Source: Nitzschia sp. pyKryTriq1 (Eukaryota; Bacillariophyta; Bacillariophyceae; Bacillariales; Bacillariaceae). From it: a stretch of DNA of 64,000 nt. The DNA is taken from NCBI GenBank assembly GCA_956465555.1, contig OY101119.1, forward strand, positions 310,001-374,000. The letters run 5' to 3'. The notes under the pieces were generated by a model. It was not told where the DNA came from. It searched no databases and saw nothing but the letters and a program-made list of their open reading frames with translations. Below are positions 1-11,088 of the stretch, in pieces; position 1 is the first letter of the stretch; every line of letters starts with the position of its first letter. A program made the translations under genes and the position numbers.

Positions 1-962
1 GAGTGAGATGATTGCGGAGTGTGCAGTGTGATGCGGGGTCGCTGGGTGCGATGCCCGCCTCGCGCGTCCGTTGAATTCAGGACCGATGCTGTCCCAGCTA
101 GCAGAGCAGAATTCATTATATATAGACACTCGTTACGCATTCATGACTGACCAACTCATGACTTATTACACCACCCTCTACCGTATTTTGCTGTCGTCGG
201 CTCTACCGGTCTTATCTCTACTCGAGTAGAGTACTGTATTGCCGCATACTCGCTCTGATCAGCATAATAGCTAGCTTGAGCAAAGGGCCGGTAGGGAGAT
301 GGTGTGAAACAGTCGTAGTATCGTCTTCCTTGTCCTACCGGTACGTACTGTACGAGTTGGTGAGTCGTCGTTGGCGAATTATTTTCGCTGCCAGCACTCT
401 AATGGTAAATGATGCTCGAGTTGCGTAACTTGCTACTATTATGTGAAGATCTGCTCCAGCTCTAGTAGCTATTTGTGGAGAGAGAGAGAGAGGAGAATAC
501 TCTCCAAGGTTTCGATTATTTTCGTGAATAGTATATAAAGCACTCTAGGTGATGGAGCGACGTCTAGCTAGTCTTGCAATGGGGGTTTGATTGGAAGAAT
601 TCTTCAAATTCTTCTACGGTACTCATGGAGAATGAGAGATGGACTCAACATTAGCATTCGGCTACGTCATTCTCGAGCTGTCGTCTACGTTTCAAGCTAC
701 CGCTTGTACAAGTAACTGTAGGCGGTAGCAGGGGAGTAGTAGTAGTGAAGCACCATTCTGGACTCGTCTCACAGTACCACATGCACACACGGGTTAAAAG
801 GTCAACAGACCGACTAATAGTACCGTCACCAACTACTGACTTTACCCTAAGACCGACGCATTTGCAACCTAAAACGGCGGCTAGTTCTTGGTGCTGTCAA
901 GTTAGTACTAGGGCAACTACGTCGAAGAGCTCTGACTTTCTTCTTTCTTGATCTGCATGTCA
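1..962. other. Intergenic, no gene seen
   Basis: This stretch lies downstream of the first minus-strand gene. It has a short GA microsatellite near 480-493 and many short CTAG- and GTAC-containing palindromes. The only open frame (745-951, plus) is short and shows no protein-like pattern, so I call no gene here. Confidence 0.6.
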
Positions 963-1969
963 TCACAGCTGAATGCGAGTAGACATCTTCGTTTTTCGAC
1001 TTCTTGACGACTTCCTTCCTCTCTTGACTTTGCTTGCCTCCATGCGGTTATGATGCCCTTCCTCTTGTTCTTCGAGATTCACTAGGAGTGGCTCTTTTGC
1101 AGGCAGCGTTTTTTTCCCGTGTGCGCAGCAGAGCTGATACGAAATACAGGGAAATAGTAAAGCGCCCAATATCAGAAGTGAAATCATCAAGCCCAGTCTT
1201 CCCGATGGAACAGTCTTGAAAGCACTTTTGTTTTCTTGATTAAAGGATCCTGATCGTAGTGTCTGAATACCGAACCGACATTGTCCGACAAGTGATTCAG
1301 ATGCTGAATTGAAATATACGTCGAAAACAATTTCACCCTTATATCCACTTGCAGCCCATCCGATAAACTGATTTTGTGGACTCGGAAAGTTCAGATTTAC
1401 ATCAAACGATGAGTAGCTGCCGTCTTGTGGACATGTTCCATCTTCTCCTTGCCGATCCTCGTCGTTTTCATCGCCGTCTCTGTCATTTTCATCGCCGTCT
1501 CTGTCATTTTCATCGCCGTCTCTGTCATTTTCCTCGTCCTCTCCTTGTAGGATCCTGCGCATGTCATCCCCGCATATTGAAACTTCAAGCATTTCATCCA
1601 ATAACAGATGGTCGTACGTTTCATATCCCGAAAGTGAAAAAATCAGACTCGCCTCGACTAGGAGGATGTCGTTTTCGTTGGCATCCACACTGTCTTGGAG
1701 TCCATCATAGGCCACTGAAGGGAGAAAGAAAAATGAGCTCACGTTATCATATAATATTTACAATGATATCAATTCTCGACAGGCTTACATTCTACTGATA
1801 CATAATCCGAGCTCCCAAACGTGCACGAGGAATTTTCGTTGCAGAACTGAGTAATGTTCATCTTGACAGGGAGATCTTCACACGAGACACTGCCGGTGGT
1901 GACCATATCCAAGGCCGAAGCCACGGAGAAAGCGAGGGAGGCGAAATACAGAAGGTGTAGTGTTCTCAT
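963..1969 (-). CDS. Secreted type I membrane protein, tandem family member 1 (function unknown)
   Basis: Two exons on the minus strand: 1969-1789 and 1714-963, with an intron of 74 bp (GTAAGC...TTCAG) in phase 1, giving about 310 aa. The first about 20 residues are a signal peptide ending SVASA. A Cys-containing ectodomain follows, then a membrane span near the C-terminus (LGLMISLLILGALLFP) and a basic cytoplasmic tail. The ectodomain shares with its two neighbours a C-T-F-G motif just before the intron, a YDGL motif just after it, and a WAASGYKGE-like motif with a later Gly-x-Cys. An acidic insert of three DRDGDEN units is unique to this copy. I do not recognise the family; a diatom-restricted surface protein is an inference. 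The start is the ATG that opens the signal peptide. Confidence 0.8.
1466..1531 (-). repeat. 21-bp coding minisatellite, about 3 units
   Basis: Three near-identical 21-bp units encode DRDGDEN heptads in the ectodomain of family member 1. The two paralogues lack them, so this is a lineage-specific in-frame expansion, probably length-variable. Confidence 0.8.
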
Positions 1970-2855
1970 GGTTATTGAATGCCGGCTTTATTCTATTATT
2001 TCTGAAGTACAGTATGTAAAGGAAGGAAGGAAGGAATAATTGGAACGTGGGAGCTGTGGGTGATTGAAATGAGACTGAGATTTGTGTTGTCTTTTTACAT
2101 CAGATACAGGCGGTGTGCTTCTCGGTCACTTTTTCGTTTTGTAACGGCAAGAAACGAGGCTGATACACATGAAAAGAGCGAGGAAAATAGATATGCCATG
2201 GTATCCTGGAGCATGCCCCGCGCGCCCTTGCCCTCTTGGTCCCTATACTAAATAAACCGCAGGCCTTCCGTTGAAGCGATACCATTGATTTACTGGACTT
2301 AACATTTTTAAAAAACGACTCCTTGAAGATCACCACGACGACACCTCCTGCTGGTACCGGAACAAGGTCGATAGGTGGCTGCGACAGCATAGAGGCCGTG
2401 TCCCCACGCCATACTGTACAGTACCGGTATCCTGAGAACAAGCTAAACTAAACCTCTCTCTAGATAGCTAATAGCTGGACTTAGTAAAGTATGGTGATAA
2501 TGATTATTTGCTCGGTTTTTACCTGCTTTCCTAAATCGTCACGATTGATAATGAATGCTAGCAATTATGCCATGATTCAGGAGGAGGGCACCATCGCTGC
2601 AAAAACAAGAGAAAGAGGCCGAATCTTCACATTCCTTTCATCCTTTGGCTCGAGCTGAGGTCGTCTGACCTCTCTAGGAGCAAGATGAGATAAAAAAACA
2701 TTATTGCTGCACTCGACGATGGCATTTGCTAGTACGTTGTTATGGGAGTAGTTTTCTTTCATCATACAATAGGTGTACAGGGATGTTACTATATTGCGGC
2801 ACAAGGAAATGTTGATAGCGAGTGCCTGTTTGAGAAAAAGGTGGCAACCTGCCGA
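1970..2855. other. Intergenic, no gene seen
   Basis: This is the spacer between tandem family members 1 and 2. It contains the putative promoter of member 1 near 1970-2100. The small open frames on both strands have no recognisable content. Confidence 0.55.
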
Positions 2856-3794
2856 TTATATAACAGGACCACCAGGAAGACTGTATCTGGATTCAGCGTT
2901 GCTGACCATGCTGATCGATGGAGTAATATCAGTACTATCATCCTCGGCACCGGATTCCATTCGGTTGTAGCTAGAGGCATAGTCTGCATGCGCTTCTTGA
3001 CGGAGAGTTTTCCTTTTTGTTCTCCTTGCTTGGCAGGCCTTGATCAGAAGGCACATGGCGTACATGACCAACAGTGCCATAAGCGATGCAGCTATAATGG
3101 CGGCAATCGCTCCCGAAGGCTTGGTTTCGAAAAATCCCTTTTCGTAGGATCCCGTGACCATAGTCTTGATTGGCACAACGCATCGTCCCACCAGCGATGT
3201 TTGCACATACACGTCCAAGAGAATATCACCTTCGTACCCGGTAGTTGCCCAAGACATGAGATCAACCTTTGACGGGGCAGGGAAGTCAAATGAGGAACTG
3301 TATCCGTATCTTCCGTCGGCCGGACAGTCGCCGTAACTGTTGTAAGCATTGGATGTGAAGGCGCTGCATACGGGAACTTCGGTCATGTTTAACAATTTTT
3401 GTGAATATGTTGTAACTCCGCCGATGCCTAATCGGATCTTGGCATCCATGTAGAAGTAATCTTCGTCGCTGAGACCGTAAGTATCAACGAGACCGTCGTA
3501 GAGAACTGGAGAACAAGAAGGAAATAACAAAGAGCGGGAAGAAGCGACCGATGCCACATGAGATACTTTCGACAACTACGGAGACCACAGACCCGCATAA
3601 GTCCTAAACTTACAGCTTCCCTTGATCTCCTGAGTTTGCCCCAAGGTACACACATCATCGTCGCTGCAAATGTATGAGAAGGATGCCTTAACAGCTCGAT
3701 TGTCGCATATCATGTAGTTCTTCTGGACCATCATATCCACAGCCGAAGCCGTGGTCAGAAGGAGAGCAGCCAAAGAGAGTTGAAACAGCGCCAT
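2856..3794 (-). CDS. Secreted type I membrane protein, tandem family member 2 (function unknown)
   Basis: Two exons, 3794-3614 and 3505-2856, separated by a 108-bp intron (GTAAGT...CTCCAG) in phase 1; about 276 aa. There is a signal peptide (MALFQLSLAALLLTTASA) and an ectodomain with C-T-L-G before the splice junction. LYDGLVD follows after it, then CPADGRY and WATTGYEGD motifs. The membrane span is AIIAASLMALLVMYAMCLLI, and the tail has about 70 residues rich in Ser, Asp and Arg. Intron position and phase match members 1 and 3 exactly, so the three arose by tandem duplication of a spliced gene. No known domain is recognised. Several N-x-T/S sequons fit passage through the secretory pathway. 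Confidence 0.82.
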
Positions 3795-5429
3795 TGTTAC
3801 AAAACCTGTTGTTTCAATTGCTGTTTGGGAAGTTGTTGTGGCAGCGTGACAACGTGTTTGCGATTTGATTTCTTCGAGGCGGGCGGGGGTGGAGGCAAGA
3901 GTTTCGGATGGCGATCTCGGGTTATGGAGAAGGCAGGTCGTGACAAAATTACTTAGGTTTATTGGCGGTCACGCAGGATGTAACTCCTCGCTAAAAACAT
4001 GTTAAAGTCGTATATCTGGAAATGTTCGAAAGCCGCCCGGCGTGTGTTTGATTTTAGTACTAAGTAAACAGGATTGGCATGCTCGCCTTTTTCGTGTCGT
4101 AGGCGACAAATTTCGTTGGCGATTGTATGCGCTATGTATCTTTTTTGGCTCTCGAAGTTCGTGCCGACACATCCTCAGCACCGTGGTCCGCTGCGTGCTA
4201 CTCGTACTGGTACGTAGTTGTGGTGAGCTGGGTGGGTTACAAGTAGTACTATTAGAGTACCTGGTACTGGTACCGGTACCGGTACATAACCTGAGCAAAT
4301 CTGATGGAATTGCCTGGTCCACTGTCCACTTCGACGGGGCACGGAGCAAAAGTCACCCTCGGCAGTGGAAGTTACCATCACATATACCCACAACTTCTAC
4401 AGGATGTAGATGCTATAGTACAGTTATATCATTCTGAGCGAAAGACATGTCGCGATGAAGAACAACAAGAACACTCTATCGTTCTATAGTATTAGTAGGT
4501 GGCGGACGAGGACTGGTGGTGCCGTCGACGAGCGACTAGTAGGACGAAGAGTGATCGTCAGCAATCGAAAGAGGCGGGGGCGGGCGGCCGTGGTAACTAG
4601 GATCATCCTAGTCCTCGCCTCGCAAGCAGCAGGAGAAGGAGGAAGAATATTTTCAAACCTTTCTTCTTGTAGCCTTGTTGTTACCGACGAAAGTTGTTTC
4701 TTCGTCCCGCTCGTCACAACCTGTACTAGTAGCTAGTTCTACTCGTGGTCCTGGCTGCGGCGGCTGCTGTCTGCTGTAGCACTTCTTCACCGGGAAGAAT
4801 GAGGACAGATGTTCAATCATGCGTTTCTTTTACTGCTCATACCGAAGCTTGCGGAAAGAGAGAAGCTGGTTTCAAGTCGATTCCCACTAGTACTCCTTCT
4901 ACTACTACTGACGAAATTTTACTGGTTGGTGTGGTGTCCACCAAATCCTCGGACGAAATCATAGCACAACAAACCAGTCCTCATGCTGCTGGAAAACCCA
5001 GAGTACGCGAAGAGTACTGGGCTAACACATCCTTTGGTAATATCCCGAACTGAAATGTACGATAATACGAGGATAGACCTTGTTCTTACGAATGATTGAT
5101 TGAGTACACGACGATGAAACTTCTTGCGCCATCGCCTCTTGCTTCACTTTCGGCAGAAACCTACTCCTTCGAGGGAGAGCGACGACCTCTAGTAGTTACT
5201 CAGTTTCGAGTACCTACTAGAGACTAGTGTTCGAAATGAGGTTACCCCATCATCCACCATCATCACACGATACGACACAACGAGTTTCGTCTACCAGCAT
5301 GAGTCCATCGTCATTCGTTCCAGGGGCAGATGGGAATTGAGTAGCATGGAACTCAGAGGTTCTAAAACGATAAGTCTAATACATACATTTATCTATGACG
5401 GGGTTGGAAAAGACGCGCTGTCTTCCTTA
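3795..5429. other. Intergenic, no gene seen
   Basis: This is a 1.6-kb spacer. Near 4261-4287 there is a run of overlapping GGTAC/TACCGG palindromes. Open frames at 4042-4437, 4455-4736 and 4745-5053 have low-complexity, unstructured translations and no partner exons, so I do not call them genes. Confidence 0.55.
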
Positions 5430-6348
5430 TCACATCAGATAGGTTCCGTCCGAAGTACCGGTGGTACTGGCGTTATCTTTAAGTAAACCTTCTTTGATGG
5501 AATCGTCAGAACTACTTTTGTTTCTGGTGCAGCAGCAATACAAACAGAGTAGCAAAACGGCCATCAGCGACCCGAAGACAGCAAGCGATACTGTCTTTGC
5601 CGAAGGCATTGATCGAAATGCTCCCTCTTCATAAGATCCCGTAACCAGTGTTTGGACTTGCATGGTGCACTTCCCGACCAAATCCTGCGTCGAGTTCAAG
5701 TACATTTCCAAGACGAGTTCACCCGACCATCCACTGGCTGCCCAACTCATATACGGGGAATCCACTTGTGGCATATTGTAAACCGTATCAAAAATGTATT
5801 TTCCATCACTGGGACAATCGCCGTCTTCGTTTCCTTCGTCCGCCAGCAAGGCATCATTGCAAAGGGGCATAGCCAGGTCGCTGATCAAATTTTGGGAATG
5901 CGTGTAACCCGTCAAGCTAAAATACAAGTTGGCATCCATAATCACAACATCATTGGCAGTTGCATTTTCTTGATCAACGAGTCCATAATATTGGACTGTG
6001 ACGGGCGATGTCATTAACGAGAACAGAAAGAACAAAATGTGAGTCTACGGAATGTATTCAAACAATGAGCACTGCTGGCTTGTCGGCCGAACGTGGTTCC
6101 ACACGACGCCAATCCGCAATCCCCTAGACAATTCCAGCATCATTTCCAACATTCAACGCTTCCAAGAACGTACATGATCCTTCCATACTCTCAACGTCTC
6201 CAAATGTGCATAAAAAGTCGCCATTGCAGATGTAGTCGAAATGAACTTGAATGTGGCGACTTTCACAGGAAACGTCCTTGATGAGGAGATCCAGGGCCGA
6301 AGCCATAGACAGCAATAGCGTCGATGCCACCAAGATTCGAGAAAGCAT
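5430..6348 (-). CDS. Secreted type I membrane protein, tandem family member 3 (function unknown)
   Basis: Two exons, 6348-6174 and 5995-5430, with a 178-bp intron (GTACGT...CACAG) in phase 1; about 246 aa. The ATG at 6348 opens a signal peptide (MLSRILVASTLLLSMASA); the open frame extends upstream, but that part does not align with the paralogues. The ectodomain carries C-T-F-G, then YYGLVD, CPSDGKYIFD, WAASGWSGE and GSYEEGAF motifs. The span is VFGSLMAVLLLCLYCCC, followed by a short acidic/Ser tail. The Cys cluster at the membrane-cytosol edge is a possible palmitoylation site (inference). This is the most compact of the three and probably closest to the core fold. Confidence 0.82.
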
Positions 6349-7408
6349 GATGCAATAGTAATAAATAAGGTTGGAGTCTGCAATGCTACTAGAGTGTATG
6401 CAACTGGCTTCTGGGCGCGAAAGCTTTCTTCGCAATGCAACGGACGGGAAGAGGGAAGAGTTCTTGTTGTTAACGTGCGATGTGATTGATATTGTGGACA
6501 ACATCATGGTGTTCGTTTGGAGCAAGCCACATTCGAGATTGACTAAATAGTTTTAAAATAAAGTCTTCGGCCATGAATAAAGCATTCCTCCGTTGAATAG
6601 TGGTGCTTAGGCATTTGGCGGTCGATGCCTTCTAAATACGAGGTTGAAACGCATCCATCCCTCTTGGTACTAGGGGATTGTGACCATGTGCATCTCTGAC
6701 TTTGTATTTGAATCAATCGACTTCGGAAGTTTCAATCCCCTAAACGATTCTACGTAGCATCTACGTGCCCGTAGAAACATACCAGAGATCGTGTAGAAGC
6801 CTGAATGACCCATCCGTCTCTGTTCATTTTCCATTTTTGGGACGGGAGGAACGAAGTGCGCCTTCGCGTGGACTTTGGTACGTTTTCTACACCGTCTCCA
6901 AGATGACCATGCCGGCGAAATCTCTGTAGGAAGCAGTACATTTTCTACACAAAATGTCGTTTCGAAGATCCATTTTTTTCGTTTGGGATCGAGAGAAACA
7001 AACGCAACCGCATCGAAAAAAGCAATCGAACCACTCCAACACAACGCTGTCTTCTCGGGGTCGCCTCTCGCGGATCACATTGATTGCAAGGACCCATTCG
7101 AACAAGGTAAGGCTTCGACGATGATGGATGGACTGATGAGACTGAAGAGGCAGCACAAGCAGAATGATGATGGATAGATTCACCATTCATTCATTCATTC
7201 ATTCATCTGTAAATGAAAGATCGATCGAGACAATGAGGATCACAGCTACAAAAAAGTTGCGCTACAAGGGCCGCCTGTGATGATTCCGCTCTTTTTGGCG
7301 GTGTTCTGGTATTCTCTGTCACGCTTTTTTATTCCCCATAATGACTCACTTTCTCTCGTTGACCTCGCGTTCTAACTGTGATAGTTACCAGATCATACTA
7401 TTATAATC
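6349..7408. other. Divergent intergenic region, no gene seen
   Basis: This region lies between a minus-strand gene start and a plus-strand gene start, so it should hold two promoters. An (ATTC)n run lies at about 7184-7206. Open frames at 6670-7044 (minus) and 6875-7177 (plus) overlap each other and show no recognisable pattern. Confidence 0.5.
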
Positions 7409-9025
7409 ATGGTTCGTTCCACGAGAAGAGGCAAGGCCGAAGAAGAGCCCAAGAAAGAGGAGCCCAAGAAGGAAGAGCCCAAGCCCAAGAAGTCCGCCGC
7501 CCCTAAGAAAGCCATGGCCAAGAAGGCTGCTGCCGCCGAGAAGAAGAAGGAAGAGGAGGGAGAAAAGTTTGAAGATGCCAAGCAAACTCTTGACGAAACC
7601 CCCGCCCCTGCTCCCGCCGAAAAGCCCGCCAAGAAGGGCAGAAAGCCAGCAGCCAAGAAGGACGAAAGCAAGGAGGAGTCCAAAAAGGAGGAATCTAAGA
7701 AGGACGACAAGACGGAGTCTAAAAAGAAGGATGATAAGGAAGAATCGAAGAAGGAAGAGGCCAAAGAGGAGGATACGACTCCTGAAGATGACGCTAACGC
7801 CATCTGGGCTCCTACTGACTTTGATGTCTTGAGTGGACGTGGTGCGAGTGTCAACTCTCACGGGGTAAGTACCGAACTCGCACAAACGAATCCTCTATTG
7901 TATCTGTATCTAATGCTTTCTCTCTATCCTATCCACCTTTAGGGCAACAAGAAGTTCCGCGCCTTGTGCTTTGCTCACAAGCCCCATTTTGAGGCTGGTA
8001 ACCATGCCGCCAAGCGCCGTATCGCTACTGAAATCGTTAACGCGGTGTACAACGATGGGGAGGCTCGTTTCTTGAAGCGAAAGTCCGAGAAGGGACCATG
8101 GCTTGTCCTCACTCGTGAACAAGCCATCCTCAAGGCTTGCCAAGTGATGAGAGATTACAAGCGTCCTGATCGTCTGGCTCTTCGGGAAATGATGGCGCAG
8201 AACGGGCAAGCTCGTAAGCGCTCTCGTCAGGTGGAATCGACTCCCATGTTGGATATTGTAAGTGAACGATAAAGTACTGGGGCGGGTCTGCATTGTGCGC
8301 GTCAGAGTTATTCATCGTTCTGTTGTTCTAACCATGTGGTTTCTTCCTTTGCATTTTTACAGGAGGTTCCTACTGGTCCTTTGGAACCTATCATTGAGAA
8401 TCCCTTTGGAGTTCACGATCACGATATTCTCTGCGGTCGCGGTGCCTTTGTGAATGGTCACATTGGTAACCAACGCTTGCGAGACTTGGCTCAGGAACGC
8501 AAGACGGCCTTCGATGCTGGAAACTACACTGAAAAGCGTAGTTTGGCAGGCGAGATTGTTGGAATCATCAAGGCGCTTGATCCTCCTGGCCGTTTCCTCA
8601 AAAAGGCGTCCAAGAAAGCAGCCGAAGGAGAGGCCAAAGTCGAAGAGACCAAAGAGGAAGAACCCAAAAAGGAAGGTGATGCCGGATGGACCGAACCCGC
8701 CAAGGTGGAAGAATCCGAGTGGGAGGAACTCGGCGATGAAAAGGCCATTCACAAGGCGTGCCAAGTAATGAGGGATATCGACCGCCCCGATCGTAAGGAT
8801 CGCGAGGAACGCCGCGCCAAGAAGAAGCAAAAGATCTTGGAAGGCACTAAGCCTGGAAAGGCCGACAAGAAGGATGATAAGAAGGATGAGAACAGTGCCG
8901 AAAAGGCCGCCGTCGCCGAGGCGGTAGCTGCCACTGAAGAAGCCCTCGACAAGGCTTTGGACGCGGCTGGAACCAAGACCAAGGAAGAGGTTGCCAAGGC
9001 CAAGGACGAATCGGTGGAAGTCTAA
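7409..9025 (+). CDS. Two-domain DUF6824 protein with Lys/Glu-rich tail
   Basis: Three exons: 7409-7864, 7943-8257 and 8363-9025, with introns of 78 and 105 bp, both GTAAGT...AG and both in phase 0; about 477 aa. Residues 1-140 are almost pure Lys/Glu/Ala/Pro repeats, like histone H1 or HMG tails. Two DUF6824 domains follow, at about 145-245 and 270-390. Each starts with a D-x-L-x-GRG motif (VLSGRGASVNSH and ILCGRGAFVNGH) and ends with KACQVMRDxxRPDR. The C-terminus is again charged. The first intron splits domain 1 right after the N-S-H-G motif, so the unspliced frame would not read through it. DUF6824 proteins are numerous in diatoms and of unproved function. A nuclear, DNA- or chromatin-binding role is an inference from the basic tail. 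Confidence 0.88.
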
Positions 9026-9531
9026 TTGTTTCTCGCGGGAATGCTGGCTCTTCCTCTACTAGAGTAACAGTATACATTACATGTTTTCGGAAATTTCATG
9101 AAGGAATATTATTAACACACGTCCCTTTACTAGCATTTGCAATGATACAATCTACCAGCAAGCCCAGCTACTAGTATACTACAGTAGTAGTAGACTGGTT
9201 GCTATGTTCTCGCCACAAAAACAATTTCTTCTTTCGTTCAAGTAGTCATTCATCACAATATTAGCTGGCTCAACAACTATCGTTCAATACCAATACTGCT
9301 GTACGGTAATAGAGAGATTTTCCTCCTGCCTGTCGGATCGAACGCCCGTACTAGGATTCCTGCTGCTCCTTGTCCTCCAGCCCTCTTGGTGAGGATGGCT
9401 ATACTAAAGTATGCTATTGCTAGCAGAGTGGTGCTGGTGCAACGACTTGCTCGTCGGGTGACGATAGTTCAATACGGCGTTCTGTCCCGCGTCGTCCACG
9501 GCGCTCCCTCCTCCTCCTGCTTAATCTTCTC
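9026..9531. other. Intergenic spacer between convergent genes
   Basis: Here the 3' ends of the DUF6824 gene and the first sulfotransferase-like gene face each other. I see only short TAGTAG/CTAG repeats and no gene. Confidence 0.5.
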
Positions 9532-11088
9532 CTAATAATCCGGCAGACCACCAGACCCGCCGCCCCATCCCTTCATTATTTCATCGGGACATTGGGAGAG
9601 CGCATGGGCCAACTTCCTCGTCTTGCCTTGACATGTCATGTTAGTCTTCAAACCTAATGCAAACTCAATGAGATCCCCCTTCGCTGCTAACCAATCGTCC
9701 AGCTTGACGATTCTGGCTGCTTGTTGTTGTTGTTGTTGTTGTTGACTCCGTTGTCGTCGTAGCTTCGCAGATTGCAGTTGGATGCTGACGGAAATTTGAT
9801 CCTCTCCCAGATTGGCTCGGATCAGCGGTTGGTCCAGCAAGTTGGGACAATAATTCTTGGCTAGCAGACGTTGTAATCGGTCGACTTGTCTGTAGTTTAC
9901 CACGACCACATTGGAATACAAGTAATTGTCTTCCAATGCTGCATAACTGTCACAAGTCAAAATTTCTGGAATTCCAAATCCGACTTCTGCACGTCGTTGT
10001 TCAATGTATTCCACAAAGAGGCGTTCGTCCAAAATGCATTGTTCTTCTCCTTTCTTTATTGTTGTCGCATTGTTATTATTATTGTTGTTGTTCCGTTGGA
10101 CTCCTCCTCCTCCTCCTCCTGTTACCGGTAGAGTAATATTCACCAATCCAGGAGGAATATCGCGACCACGACAAAGTCGATGAGACGCCACTTCCCGTAT
10201 CCCCGACAATAGCCGATCCGTCTCATCGCGATAAATGAAAATGATGAGCGAGTCGCTAGTAGCATGTTTGGCCAAATAAATCAAGGTGGCATCTTTCAAC
10301 AAATGGGACGTGAGAATCTTGGGCGACGACGACGACGACGACTGCTGCTGGTGCGATGATGATTTGAACAGCATATTTTTTCGAGGCCGTTCCCAGTTGA
10401 AAAAGTTGTCTCGGGTAGTAACATTCGTGCACTGATGGGTGAATCGTTTGAGCGAAGTACCGGCAGCTTTGGCGGGCATGACAATATACACTTGTTTCTT
10501 TTTCTTCTTCATGCCTTCTCCTCCTACTTCTCCTCCTACTTCTCCTTCTCCTCTGTAGAAGGAGGAGGAGGAAGAGGATAAAAGGGCATCCATACTTCTT
10601 CTACTACTACTCGATGTGGAACGATCGCCGCTGTGGCCGTCGCCGTCCTCGAAATCGAAATCAAGACTCAAGCAATGCTTTGGAATCGAGGTAGTAGTAG
10701 TAGTAGTAGTGGTAGTAGCAGTACTTTTTCTTGTAGTAGTACTACTACTACTACTCGTACCAGACGAGCTGTCGAAAAGAACTCCTGCTGCCCCGTAGGG
10801 TGACGGTGAAAACAAGGAGAGAGAGCGCTCGGCGCCCAGAACATCATAAATATCGTTGTTGTTGTTGTTGTTGTTTTTGTCGCTGCTGCTGTTCAAGAAC
10901 AGAGAAAGATTGCCGAGCAATGAAAGTACCACGGAAATTGCCAGTAGGAGGTGCACCAATCGCTTGTTTGGAGAGAGAGCAGTACTACTAGTAGAACTAG
11001 TATAACTACTACTTGTAGCGTTGTTGTTCGAGGACGGGCGGGACGACGACCATGGCGATGACGACGACGGCGACGACGATGATCCCAT
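9532..11088 (-). CDS. Sulfotransferase-fold type II membrane protein, copy 1
   Basis: A single exon of about 518 aa from the first true ATG at 11088; the upstream codon that is ATG in copy 2 is GTG here. The N-terminus is a Ser/Thr/Asn-rich cytosolic tail. One membrane span (HLLLAISVVLSLLGNLSLFL) follows at about 45-66, then a low-complexity stem. The catalytic domain begins with VYIVMPAKAAGTSLKRF, which fits the 5'-phosphosulfate-binding loop of sulfotransferases. IIFIYRDETDRLLSGIRE fits the 3'-phosphate-binding Arg...Ser motif. This points to a Golgi sulfotransferase using PAPS on a secreted sugar or protein. Diatom wall polysaccharides are sulfated, but the substrate is unknown. Poly-Asn, poly-Ser, poly-Thr and poly-Gln runs come from trinucleotide repeats. 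A close paralogue lies at 13479-15047 as part of a segmental duplication. Confidence 0.75.
   Translation of the reverse strand: MGSSSSPSSSSPWSSSRPSSNNNATSSSYTSSTSSTALSPNKRLVHLLLAISVVLSLLGNLSLFLNSSSDKNNNNNNNDIYDVLGAERSLSLFSPSPYGAAGVLFDSSSGTSSSSSTTTRKSTATTTTTTTTTSIPKHCLSLDFDFEDGDGHSGDRSTSSSSRRSMDALLSSSSSSFYRGEGEVGGEVGGEGMKKKKKQVYIVMPAKAAGTSLKRFTHQCTNVTTRDNFFNWERPRKNMLFKSSSHQQQSSSSSSPKILTSHLLKDATLIYLAKHATSDSLIIFIYRDETDRLLSGIREVASHRLCRGRDIPPGLVNITLPVTGGGGGGVQRNNNNNNNNATTIKKGEEQCILDERLFVEYIEQRRAEVGFGIPEILTCDSYAALEDNYLYSNVVVVNYRQVDRLQRLLAKNYCPNLLDQPLIRANLGEDQISVSIQLQSAKLRRQRSQQQQQQQQAARIVKLDDWLAAKGDLIEFALGLKTNMTCQGKTRKLAHALSQCPDEIMKGWGGGSGGLPDY

Noticed and set aside
4042-5053. Several open frames in the spacer before family member 3
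   Set aside because: Overlapping frames on both strands with low-complexity or erratic composition; none resembles a protein.
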